This document shows, piece after piece, positions 54,319 to 62,089 of a stretch of DNA of 64,000 nt. Source of the DNA: Dictyobacter alpinus (GTDB lineage Bacteria > Chloroflexota > Ktedonobacteria > Ktedonobacterales > Ktedonobacteraceae); NCBI RefSeq assembly GCF_003967575.1, contig NZ_BIFT01000002.1:744001-808000 (forward strand). Direction: 5' to 3'. A program made the translations under genes and the position numbers. The first letter of the stretch is position 1; each line of letters opens with the position of its first letter. The notes beneath the pieces are model-generated. The model did not search any database. It was not told the DNA's origin and saw only the letters and a list, made by a program, of their open reading frames with translations.

Positions 54319-55002
54319 ATGCAGCAACAACGACAGCAGATCAACAGTCTCATTCGCAGCTATACAATGCTACCGGGACTGGTCCTGGCAACCTTTGGTG
54401 TCTTGCTTATACTGAATGGATTGATCAACCTGTACTGGACGAACTGGCTTTACTTCATTATCGAGCAACGCTCACCCTCACTGGCAAATACACTGGCTCT
54501 TATCGGTCTACTTGCGCCCTATGGCATTTACCTGCTCTGTATCTATGCAGTGAGACGTTATTACAACCATCATGTAGGACAGGTACAGGCCAGCGCACCA
54601 GATCAACGCATGTTCGGTCTGGAGGTAGCTATCACTATCGTGCTCTTCTTAATATTGATGATCATGAACACAAGCTACCATCTGGCAATCAGTCTGCCAC
54701 TGCTGGTCCTGGCAGCGTTCTTTGGTGTACACTGGTACATACTGGCGCGCCAGCAGTATCATTATGTGCTGCTAGCGCTGCTCACGATCGCGCTCAGCAT
54801 AACACCGCTATTCAGTCCCACACTCTACCACTGGCTCTTTCTCAAAAAGGCCCCCGATTGGTATAGTAATAACATAAGTCTTATAGCGGGTTGCTTGTTA
54901 CTCGTCGCTGGATTCATAGATCACATCTTGTTGATGCGCCGGATGGCGCGGGTACGGCGCGCGATACAACATACGATACAGACAACGAAAGCTATGGGAT
55001 AA
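54319..55002 (+). CDS. Membrane protein of unknown function, paired with a winged-helix regulator
   Basis: 227 residues from the ATG at 54319 (AAAAGGAAAAGAG upstream); longer in-frame readings run into the second operator. About six helices; the soluble N-terminus is short. Not recognised as a transporter. The stop is four bases before the regulator's start, so the two are co-translated. Such membrane-protein/HTH pairs may be sensor modules, but that is inference. A first half with LVLATFGVLLILNGLINLYW and a closing short basic tail are the visible landmarks. Confidence 0.7.
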   Translation: MQQQRQQINSLIRSYTMLPGLVLATFGVLLILNGLINLYWTNWLYFIIEQRSPSLANTLALIGLLAPYGIYLLCIYAVRRYYNHHVGQVQASAPDQRMFGLEVAITIVLFLILMIMNTSYHLAISLPLLVLAAFFGVHWYILARQQYHYVLLALLTIALSITPLFSPTLYHWLFLKKAPDWYSNNISLIAGCLLLVAGFIDHILLMRRMARVRRAIQHTIQTTKAMG

Positions 55003-55006
55003 CACC

Positions 55007-55339
55007 ATGTCCGGGATACAACCGTCTAGAGAAAACAAACCCTTTGAGGAGATGGCAAGCCTCGACAAACTTATTCACGAGCCAGCGCGCCTGGCGATTA
55101 TGACCGCGCTGGCAACATGTAGCAGCGCCGATTTTACCTTCCTGCTCCAGCTGACAGGGCTAAGCAAGGGCAATCTTTCCAGTCACCTGTCAAAGCTGGA
55201 ACAGGCAGGGCTGGTACAGATCGAGAAACGCTTCATCGGCAAAACACCCAATACCCTGATCAGCCTGACCCCACAGGGACAAGAGGCAATTGAACGCCAC
55301 TGGCAACTACTGGATAAGTTGCGCCCCGACACGTTTTGA
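55007..55339 (+). CDS. Winged-helix (MarR/ArsR-like, HTH_34 type) regulator
   Basis: 110 residues. A helical N-terminus (DKLIHEPARLAIMTALATC), the recognition region LTGLSKGNLSSHLSKLEQAGL and a wing VQIEKRFIGKTPNTLISLTPQG mark the one-domain wHTH family that represses its own operon. It follows the membrane protein by four bases. The twin 21-bp operators at 54190 and 54260 are the likely targets. Confidence 0.85.
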   Translation: MSGIQPSRENKPFEEMASLDKLIHEPARLAIMTALATCSSADFTFLLQLTGLSKGNLSSHLSKLEQAGLVQIEKRFIGKTPNTLISLTPQGQEAIERHWQLLDKLRPDTF

Positions 55340-55446
55340 TGACAAATCTACCCAGCTGACTCTAACCTTCAGGGACCATGCTGTCGCGTTTTACCGGTTC
55401 CAAAGGAGCAACCATACACCTTTTCTTCTCCTTATGTCCTGCTTCC

Positions 55447-55504
55447 TTGACAGGATTACTACTTCGCATTACTATATATTTATACGTAGTAAGTAATGCG
55501 AAGT
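55447..55504 (+). promoter_or_regulatory. Promoter with inverted repeat upstream of padR
   Basis: TTGACA at 55447-55452, 17-bp spacer, TACTAT at 55470-55475. ACTTCGCATTACT at 55461-55473 and its exact complement AGTAATGCGAAGT at 55492-55504, 18 bases apart, straddle the -10 box and start. Fits PadR autorepression. Confidence 0.65.
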
Positions 55505-55522
55505 AATAGTCAGGAGACCACG

Positions 55523-55849
55523 ATGCGCATCACATCCAACTCGCTCTCGGATCTGGGACGTTTCTCGGATCCCTCGCTCCTTATCCTATCGAGCCTGGCC
55601 AGTGGGCCAAAGCATGGCTACGCCATGATCCAGGATATTGAGCAGTTCTGTGGCACTCATCTTGAAGTGGGTACACTTTATGGAGCCATTGCTCGCCTGG
55701 AGAAACAGGGCTGGATTGAAGCTCTGGAACTGGTTGAGCGCCGCCGTCCATATCGCCTGACAGGAGAAGGCAAAGCGGTGTTGCATAAACAACTGGCGAC
55801 GATGAGCAAGGTCGTTGCCACCGGTTCACAACGGCTTGCAAATGCTTGA
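55523..55849 (+). CDS. PadR-family transcriptional regulator
   Basis: 108 residues from the ATG at 55523, with CAGGAGA upstream; nine further codons upstream are less likely. The PadR domain is clear: LLILSSLASGPKHGYAMIQDI, then LEVGTLYGAIARLEKQGWIE, then the wing RRRPYRLTGEGKAVL. No C-terminal PadR helix pair, so a short subclass. It is followed by a membrane protein of the kind often found behind PadR genes, and has its own operator-like inverted repeat. Confidence 0.9.
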   Translation: MRITSNSLSDLGRFSDPSLLILSSLASGPKHGYAMIQDIEQFCGTHLEVGTLYGAIARLEKQGWIEALELVERRRPYRLTGEGKAVLHKQLATMSKVVATGSQRLANA

Positions 55850-55878
55850 AATTGATGAAAGACAGGGATGTATATTCT

Positions 55879-56793
55879 ATGCATAAAAATAAATATATGC
55901 TCTATCAGCACTGGGCAAGATATCTGATCAGCTTCTATCCTACAGATTGGCGTGAACGCTACGGCGAAGAGATGCTGATGATACTGGAGGATGCACAGCC
56001 CACATTGAAAACGCTACTCAATCTCCTACTCAATCTTGGCGATGCTTATTTTCATCAAAATCTGATAACAGGAAGGACACCTCATATGTTGCAAAGAATG
56101 CGCTCCAATGAACTTACCATTTATGGTTCGACTCTGATCTTCTTCGTTGCCTGGTTCCTGGTCCAACTTCACTTTGTCGATACTGGAAGCAGAGTCCTGT
56201 TTCACAGTTTCTCACACAACTCCTCTCTGTTTACCAATATCGTCAGTGCCGTCTCATGCCTTTTGCCGCTTCTTATTCTGCTTGGAGGATTGCCCATTCT
56301 GCTCGCGGCCTGCTGGCAGGCTTTAAGAAAACGCGAATTTCTCAGCTTGCTTTTCTGCCTCCTGAGCCTCATCAGCCCGATCGCCGTACTGGTCATAGCC
56401 CTGTCGCGGCCCTATACCTGGTTTTTTACCCCCTTCGGCATCTTGCTTGGACTGGTTATCAGTCTGGCTTTTATCACCTATGCTGTTCAGAAGCTCACTC
56501 CCAGTCGCCGCGTCACACAGTATGCGCTTTTACTGGCCACATTGAATCCCTTGGTCATGGTGATCGGACTCGTAGCTCTGCTGCTCAGGATATTTCCAAC
56601 GCTCGCCACCCTACTTATGGCCGGCGATTCGCTCTTGTACATTATCCGCGACGATCTCTTAGTCTTCATCATGATCGGCACACTTCTACTCTCACTGCTT
56701 GCGTTGAAAAAAGGCTTCCAGGCCAGATCTACTCTCGCTGCTCTCGCTGAAAAAGACTTGCAGGCCGGACAAGCCATGCAAAATAGCCAGTAA
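55879..56793 (+). CDS. Membrane protein associated with PadR
   Basis: 304 residues from the ATG at 55879 (AGGGA 12 bases upstream); a TTG-start reading overlapping padR also exists. N-terminal soluble segment with YPTDWRERYGEEMLMILED, a motif common in membrane proteins encoded behind padR, then about six helices. Function unknown; probably the target or signal partner of PadR. Separated from padR by 29 bp. Confidence 0.75.
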   Translation: MHKNKYMLYQHWARYLISFYPTDWRERYGEEMLMILEDAQPTLKTLLNLLLNLGDAYFHQNLITGRTPHMLQRMRSNELTIYGSTLIFFVAWFLVQLHFVDTGSRVLFHSFSHNSSLFTNIVSAVSCLLPLLILLGGLPILLAACWQALRKREFLSLLFCLLSLISPIAVLVIALSRPYTWFFTPFGILLGLVISLAFITYAVQKLTPSRRVTQYALLLATLNPLVMVIGLVALLLRIFPTLATLLMAGDSLLYIIRDDLLVFIMIGTLLLSLLALKKGFQARSTLAALAEKDLQAGQAMQNSQ

Positions 56794-57056
56794 GAAGAGA
56801 AAGTTGGCTGTCTCTCACGTAACTATATGCAATACGAAGAAAAAGTCCGCCCACTTTCGCACCACAGAGAAGGTTCAACGCTCTTCTTTTTCTATTATAT
56901 CCTTACCATGCCCAAAAACACATCGTCCAAACGGCCGGTGTGTTTTTTCGCTTTATGCCGTATACTCCGGGCAGTCATAGTCCTCAATTTACGCAGACCT
57001 GCAGGATTTTCTGTGGCTCCGAGGAGAACAAGACCCTGCTACAAGGAGGCAAACGC

Positions 57057-57473
57057 ATGCAAATTCGACGTTTCAGCCCTGATCTTAAAAGCAAAATTCC
57101 TGGCAATCATCCTGGTCTCTATGGTGTGCCTATCCAGTTCCCATGGGGGAAGATCCCTCCTGAAAAACATGAGGAATTTGCCAGCCGTGTCCATGGCATG
57201 CCCCTGCTGTTGGATGCGGAACTCCAGGTGGAGGCAATGTACTTTGATCTACATGCCTCGATTGAGGAACATGCGGCAGATCATCCAATCCTTTTTCTGG
57301 TCATCAAAGGTCAGGGCACAATGCGTATTGGCGGTCCCGCCGGAGAAACGCGCAAGGTACAGGCTGGCGACGCTGTTCTCTGGCCTGCTCATATCGACCA
57401 CATGGTCTGGACCACGGACAAGGAACTCCATGCCATTGTCATCAATGCCTTCCAAAGCACAGCTTCGCGCTAA
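57057..57473 (+). CDS. Cupin-domain protein
   Basis: 138 residues from the ATG at 57057, with AAGGAGG upstream. Cupin core: FLVIKGQGTMRIGG as motif 1 region and VQAGDAVLWPAHIDHMVW as motif 2, with His available for a metal. Only part of the usual His set is present. A longer frame in another register over the same DNA is a shadow. Function unknown. It lies between the PadR pair and the sugar operon. Confidence 0.72.
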   Translation: MQIRRFSPDLKSKIPGNHPGLYGVPIQFPWGKIPPEKHEEFASRVHGMPLLLDAELQVEAMYFDLHASIEEHAADHPILFLVIKGQGTMRIGGPAGETRKVQAGDAVLWPAHIDHMVWTTDKELHAIVINAFQSTASR

Positions 57474-57547
57474 CATCCCTTCATTCTTCTTTTTACACAC
57501 AAGACGACGTGATCACAACGGGAACTATGACGGACTACTTTTATCCC

Positions 57548-57576
57548 TTGACAGCCTGCGATGGCTGGCTTATAAT
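57548..57576 (+). promoter_or_regulatory. Consensus sigma-70 promoter of the sugar operon
   Basis: TTGACA at 57548-57553, exactly 17 bp, then TATAAT at 57571-57576: a perfect consensus match. The -10 box overlaps the start of the 52-bp palindrome. Confidence 0.75.
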
Positions 57577-57623
57577 AACGTCATCATCAAGTCGTTATAA
57601 CGACTTGATGATGACGTTATTAT
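57572..57623. promoter_or_regulatory. Perfect 52-bp palindrome, candidate GntR operator
   Basis: 57572-57597 and 57598-57623 are exact reverse complements; the arm contains AACGTCATCATCAAGTCGTT. It covers the -10 box and the expected transcription start, ending 6 bp before the gntR start codon. Position and perfection suggest strong autorepression; it could also form a leader hairpin. Confidence 0.7.
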
Positions 57624-57629
57624 GTTAGT

Positions 57630-58421
57630 ATGAATTGGTTGGTTAAGCGTATGGATTCTATAGATCACGCACTTCTGGAGGCGGACCAGCGTTCCAGGAC
57701 GCCATTGCCTAAGTATCACATTATCAAGGAGATTATGCTGGGGCAGATTGCGGATGGGAAATGGGCGGTCGATTCGCTGATCCCTTCGGAACCGGAGCTG
57801 TGTCGCGAGTTTGGCGTGAGCCGCATTACGGTGCGCCGCGCGATCGCTGAACTGGTGCAGGATGGGAAGTTGCGTGCCGTGCAGGGGAAGGGGACGTTCG
57901 TGGCGTCGCCCAAGCTCCAGGAGCATTTTGTCCAGCGCGCCTTCGGCTTTTTTGAAGATATGCAGCGGCGTGGCCTGGTACTGACAACCGAGGTGTTGCG
58001 GCAGGAGGTTATTCCGGCTCCAGTGGAAGTTGCGTTACAGCTGGGGATCCCTCCACGCGAACCGGTGCATATCATCGTACGCATACGTTCAGTAGCAGGT
58101 GAGAAGATTCTGGTCTCGACAACCTATATTCCTGAATATCTCTGTCCAGGACTGGAACATGATGATATTTCCACTGGCTCTCTCTATCAACATCTGCACC
58201 AGCGTTACCAGTTACATATCGCGCATGGCAAACGTAGCCTGGAGGCGGTGGCAGCCGGGCAATGGGAAGCACGTTTGCTTGATATCGCACTCAGTAGTCC
58301 CTTACTGCGCCTGGATAGTACCGCCTATCTGGCCAATGGACGAGCATTTGAGTATTCGCAGGCCTTACAACGTGGCGATCGCGCACGCATCGAAGTTGAA
58401 TTTCTGCCCGCCAGCGAATAA
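57630..58421 (+). CDS. GntR/HutC-family regulator with UTRA domain
   Basis: 263 residues. Winged helix (~25-90: LIPSEPELCREFGVSRITVRR, then the wing VQGKGTFV), then a UTRA effector domain (~110-260: PPREPVHIIVRIR, TYIPEYLCPGL, LLRLDSTAYL). Such proteins bind sugars, often as phosphates. Start 57630 has no clear ribosome site; the ATG at 57651 is an alternative. First gene of an operon with ROK kinase, isomerases and a glycosidase; it probably represses them and itself through the palindrome. Confidence 0.88.
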   Translation: MNWLVKRMDSIDHALLEADQRSRTPLPKYHIIKEIMLGQIADGKWAVDSLIPSEPELCREFGVSRITVRRAIAELVQDGKLRAVQGKGTFVASPKLQEHFVQRAFGFFEDMQRRGLVLTTEVLRQEVIPAPVEVALQLGIPPREPVHIIVRIRSVAGEKILVSTTYIPEYLCPGLEHDDISTGSLYQHLHQRYQLHIAHGKRSLEAVAAGQWEARLLDIALSSPLLRLDSTAYLANGRAFEYSQALQRGDRARIEVEFLPASE

Positions 58422-58466
58422 CGCTCCCGTTCATGATCCAGTTTTTTATCTATAAAGGAGTAGATT

Positions 58467-59435
58467 ATGGCTGACGAGGGATGCTCAGCGCAAGGTGCAA
58501 TCCTGGCCTTTGATGTGGGAGGAACGCGCATCAAGACGGGAATTATCCAGGGCGATACGCTCATCAAGGGAGAGGTTGCAGCGCTCAATCATACTGCCGG
58601 GGCTCACACTGATGATGTGCGAAGCAGGATTATCCACATGGGCCAGTCGCTCCTGGCGCAACATAACATTTCCGCGATCGGTCTCTCCATCCGTGGCATC
58701 GTCGATCCACAGTCCGGTATGATCCTCGATGTAAATGAGACGCTACGCGAGTTGATCCATGTTCCGCTGGGTGAGCAGTTGTCTCGGGAGCTAGGGCGGC
58801 CAGCCCTGGTTGAAAATGATGCGCGTATGTATGCCCTGGGTGAGTTTACCCATGGAGCGGGTCGCGGCTATGCGAATATCGTGTGTCTGACGCTGGGTAC
58901 TGGTGTTGGGAGTAGTGTGGTGATCAATGGTCGCGTGCTGCGCGGTCAACGCAGTATGCGCGGGATCCTCGGTGGACATATTACGATTCAGGCCGATGGA
59001 CCACGGTGTAGTTGTGGCAATATAGGGTGTCTGGAAGCGCTCATAGGCACAGCCGCTTTAAGCCGCCAGATCGAGGAGGGACTGACCAGTGACGCTGCTT
59101 CTATTCTGCATAAAACCGAACACACGCCACGTCATCTCTTTGCGGCGGCGGCCCAACACGATCGGCTCGCGCTCTCGATTGTCGATCGGTTTGCGCGTCA
59201 CCTCGGCTGCGGCATCGTCTCCTTGATTCACGCCTATGATCCAGATGTGGTGGTGCTGGGTGGTGGCTTTATGCATTCTCATCACCTGTTCCTGTCAGCA
59301 GTACAGGCGTATGTCGATGCCCATGCCTGGACGATTCCACGTGGCCGCGTGGTCGTAACACCCGCCACACTGGGAGATACAGCGGCCCTGTATGGCGTTG
59401 CCCAGGCAATATTTCATCCAGATATGTATCTTTAA
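58467..59435 (+). CDS. ROK-family sugar kinase
   Basis: 322 residues. ATP motif FDVGGTRIKTGI near the N-terminus; sugar-binding ENDARMYALGEF; a second phosphate loop TLGTGVGSSV; zinc/ROK signature GGHITIQADGPRCSCGNIGC (His plus Cys cluster). Likely a glucokinase or mannokinase/fructokinase-type enzyme, making a hexose-6-phosphate for the isomerases encoded next. Ribosome site AAAGGAG. 45 bp after gntR. Confidence 0.88.
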   Translation: MADEGCSAQGAILAFDVGGTRIKTGIIQGDTLIKGEVAALNHTAGAHTDDVRSRIIHMGQSLLAQHNISAIGLSIRGIVDPQSGMILDVNETLRELIHVPLGEQLSRELGRPALVENDARMYALGEFTHGAGRGYANIVCLTLGTGVGSSVVINGRVLRGQRSMRGILGGHITIQADGPRCSCGNIGCLEALIGTAALSRQIEEGLTSDAASILHKTEHTPRHLFAAAAQHDRLALSIVDRFARHLGCGIVSLIHAYDPDVVVLGGGFMHSHHLFLSAVQAYVDAHAWTIPRGRVVVTPATLGDTAALYGVAQAIFHPDMYL

Positions 59436-59499
59436 CATGATGCACAACAAATTTACACGCTAAAGTTCGACCCTTGCGGTCGATTATGGAGGTATTTCA

Positions 59500-60273
59500 A
59501 TGATGAAGGATTTGCGTTCTCTGAGTGGCATGGATCTACGCCTCAATGAGGAGCAGTTGCGCCTGAATTTTGGTGCGGATATGTTCTATCCCGATGGTGA
59601 GGTGCGAACGCTCCAGCAGGCACGGCCGATGCTGGCGGACACGCAGGCTCAGGGACCTGATCATCTCTACACGATTTATATGGATATTGGTCGTAAGGAG
59701 GATTTTCCCGCCATTGAAGAGCAAGGACTCCTCTATGGCTCGGTTGTCTATAATCATGGAACGCTGGGAAATGAGCGCTTGCGCAGCCAGGGACATATCC
59801 ATTCGGAGAAATCAGGGACGGGTTTGCGGTATTCAGAGGTCTATGAGTTTTGGACCGGCCATGGCCAGGTGTATCTCCAAAAGGAGTGTGCGCCAGATGT
59901 GACGCGTGCTTACCTGGTTCCGTTTGGGCCGGGCGATAAACTGGTGATCCCTTTCGGCTGGGTCCACCTGGTGGTGACGGAGGGTGAGGAGCCGGTCTCC
60001 TTTGGCGCCTGGTGCGCGCGCGAAAATCAATTGGAATATGCACACTTACGCTCCCTTGGTGGACCAGCCTACTTCTTTCTCGCCGATGGCACACTGGCGC
60101 GTAATCCACGCTATACAACGGTCCCAGAGGTGCGCCACGCCACGCCTGCGGACTTCCCACTACTCGGCATTCCCACCGACCGGCCAATGTATACGTCCTG
60201 GCAGGAAAATCCTGAACTGTACACGTTTATGGCGAATCCTGAACTGGTTGGTGATATCTGGCGCGATTTTTAG
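59500..60273 (+). CDS. Cupin-type glucose-6-phosphate isomerase
   Basis: 257 residues, longer than the ~190-residue archaeal enzymes. Family motifs: LYGSVVYNHGTLGNERLRSQGHIH then YSEVYEFWTGHGQVYLQ with metal-binding His and Glu, and IPFGWVHLVVTEGEEPVSFGAW. Converts glucose-6-phosphate to fructose-6-phosphate; unrelated to the usual PGI fold. A ~60-residue C-terminal extension (from AYFFLADGTLARNPRY) is unexplained. GGAGG precedes the start, and a small TCGACC/GGTCGA hairpin lies just upstream at 59467-59483. Confidence 0.85.
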   Translation: MMKDLRSLSGMDLRLNEEQLRLNFGADMFYPDGEVRTLQQARPMLADTQAQGPDHLYTIYMDIGRKEDFPAIEEQGLLYGSVVYNHGTLGNERLRSQGHIHSEKSGTGLRYSEVYEFWTGHGQVYLQKECAPDVTRAYLVPFGPGDKLVIPFGWVHLVVTEGEEPVSFGAWCARENQLEYAHLRSLGGPAYFFLADGTLARNPRYTTVPEVRHATPADFPLLGIPTDRPMYTSWQENPELYTFMANPELVGDIWRDF

Positions 60274-60303
60274 CTGTATCCGCGATGCAAGAAGGTTGGT
60301 TTT

Positions 60304-62046
60304 ATGTCTGTCAATACATCTGTTTATCGTACTGAGCCGATTCATGTGTTTCCGGAACTCCAGATACAGTCGGGGTATGCTCATCTGGCACGTCAGATTT
60401 TCACACGGCTACAGGACAATTATGCGACCCTGGTCGTGAGCATTGATGGCTTTGTTGGTCTGCCCTGGACGCCCTTTATCACCCGGCTACGTACGGCCCT
60501 TGAGCTGCTGGAGGTGGAGGTAAAGTGGTTCTCGACCGATAGCTGTTTGCTACCCGAGGAGCGGCTGGATCAGGTGTTGGAGAGCTATCTGACCGCTGAT
60601 CCTGTCTTCGGCAGGTTGTACCATGGTACGCTGGCTGAGCTTTGGGATGAGTCGGCGGTAACACAGTTGCGTACGGCGCTGGAAAAAGCAAGCGGTATTC
60701 GCATTGTCTATGGCTATGGCGCGTCCCTCTTCGTTCCTGAGGGACTACATGTCTATGTTGATGTGCCAAAGGATCGTGGTCAGGCATTGGCCAGCCAGGG
60801 AGAGGTTTATAATGTCGGCTCCCAACGGCAACATCCCTTTGCGCAGACGTATAAGCGTTTCTACTTTGTGGACTGGCCAATGCTCAATCGTATTAAACGC
60901 CAGGAGCTTGCTCGGATGGATCTCTATGTGGATGGAACGTCCTGTGATGAGCCACGGATGGTCGGGGGCGATGAGTTCCGTCATGCGCTGCATGCGCTGG
61001 CGCAGCAGCCATTCCGTGTGAAGCCCTGGTTCGCGCCCGGACCCTGGGGTGGCCAGTGGATGAAGGAGCAGTTTGGTCTGCCTCCTGAACAGCCCAATTA
61101 TGCCTGGTCCTTTGAACTGATCGCGCCAGAGAATGGCTTGCTCCTGGGCAATGGTGAGCATGCTATCGAATGCGCGTTTGACTACCTGCTCTGGCAGGAA
61201 ACCGATGCCGTGCTGGGAGTTCCGGTCGCCGCTCGCTACGGCAGCTACTTTCCGATCCGCTTCGATTATCTGGATACGATGGGGGGCACAAATCTTTCTT
61301 GTCAGGTACATCCACGCGTTGATTATATTCGCAATGAGTTTGGTGAACCTTTCACCCAGGACGAGACCTATTATATTGTGACCTGCGATCCCAAGGCACG
61401 CGTCTATCTGGGACTGCGCGAGGAGACAGACCTGGAAAGCTTTAAGGCTGCGGCCTACGCAGCACGCGATCAGAAAGAGCCGTTTGAGATTGATACCTAT
61501 GTCAACAGCCAGCCCAGCCATCCTCACGACCTGTTTCTCATTCCCAGCGGCACGGTCCATTGTAGCGGTGCCAATAATCTGGTCCTGGAGATTAGCGCCA
61601 CCCCGTATATCTTTACCTTTAAGATCTACGATTATCTACGTAGTGATCTGTCAGGCAATCTCCGCCATGTCCATCTGGACCATGCCTTTGCCAATCTTGA
61701 ACCTACGCGCCGCACGGACTGGGTACGCGACCATCTGTGTCCCACTCCCACACAGGTACGCGCGGGCGACGGCTGGGCGGAATATAGTATTGGCACTATT
61801 GAGCAGCTCTTCTTCGCTATCCATCGGCTGGAGTTTCATACGCAGATCGATGATCAGACCGCTGGCAAGTTTGTCGCGCTTAATCTGGTGGAAGGAGAGC
61901 GCTGTGAGATCCTGAGCGAGGGCAATACCGCAGTTGAATTGCACTTCGCCGAGAGCATCATTATTCCGGCCAGTGTTGGCAACTATACCCTGCGTAATCT
62001 ATCACCAGCCAGACCCTGCAAAGTGGTAAAGGCCTTTGTCAAATAA
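60304..62046 (+). CDS. Class I mannose-6-phosphate-isomerase-like protein with N-terminal nucleotide-kinase-like domain
   Basis: 580 residues. The N-terminal ~220 residues resemble a uridine-kinase-like P-loop fold (ATLVVSIDGFVGLPWTPFI, then WFSTDSCLLPEERLD) but lack the GxxGxGKS loop, so it should not bind ATP as a kinase. The C-terminal half is a cupin PMI: GGTNLSCQVHPRVDYI, DETYYIV, SHPHDLFLIPSGTVHCSG. Long PMI-like proteins of this two-domain type occur elsewhere (e.g. Bacteroidota). It should interconvert mannose- and fructose-6-phosphate; the role of the N-terminal domain is open. AGAAGG precedes the start, 30 bp after the isomerase. Confidence 0.75.
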   Translation: MSVNTSVYRTEPIHVFPELQIQSGYAHLARQIFTRLQDNYATLVVSIDGFVGLPWTPFITRLRTALELLEVEVKWFSTDSCLLPEERLDQVLESYLTADPVFGRLYHGTLAELWDESAVTQLRTALEKASGIRIVYGYGASLFVPEGLHVYVDVPKDRGQALASQGEVYNVGSQRQHPFAQTYKRFYFVDWPMLNRIKRQELARMDLYVDGTSCDEPRMVGGDEFRHALHALAQQPFRVKPWFAPGPWGGQWMKEQFGLPPEQPNYAWSFELIAPENGLLLGNGEHAIECAFDYLLWQETDAVLGVPVAARYGSYFPIRFDYLDTMGGTNLSCQVHPRVDYIRNEFGEPFTQDETYYIVTCDPKARVYLGLREETDLESFKAAAYAARDQKEPFEIDTYVNSQPSHPHDLFLIPSGTVHCSGANNLVLEISATPYIFTFKIYDYLRSDLSGNLRHVHLDHAFANLEPTRRTDWVRDHLCPTPTQVRAGDGWAEYSIGTIEQLFFAIHRLEFHTQIDDQTAGKFVALNLVEGERCEILSEGNTAVELHFAESIIIPASVGNYTLRNLSPARPCKVVKAFVK

Positions 62047-62089
62047 GCGATACAAGCGATAAACACTATCTTGATTGGAGCAAAATGTT

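Noticed and set aside
56827..57600. A 257-codon plus-strand frame overlapping the cupin gene
   Set aside because: The cupin frame has a strong AAGGAGG site and a clear fold motif; the longer frame runs through the consensus promoter and half of the palindrome and shows no domain.
60745..61560. A 271-codon open frame on the minus strand inside the PMI-like gene
   Set aside because: It is antisense to a well-supported gene within an operon and has no ribosome site or known motif.
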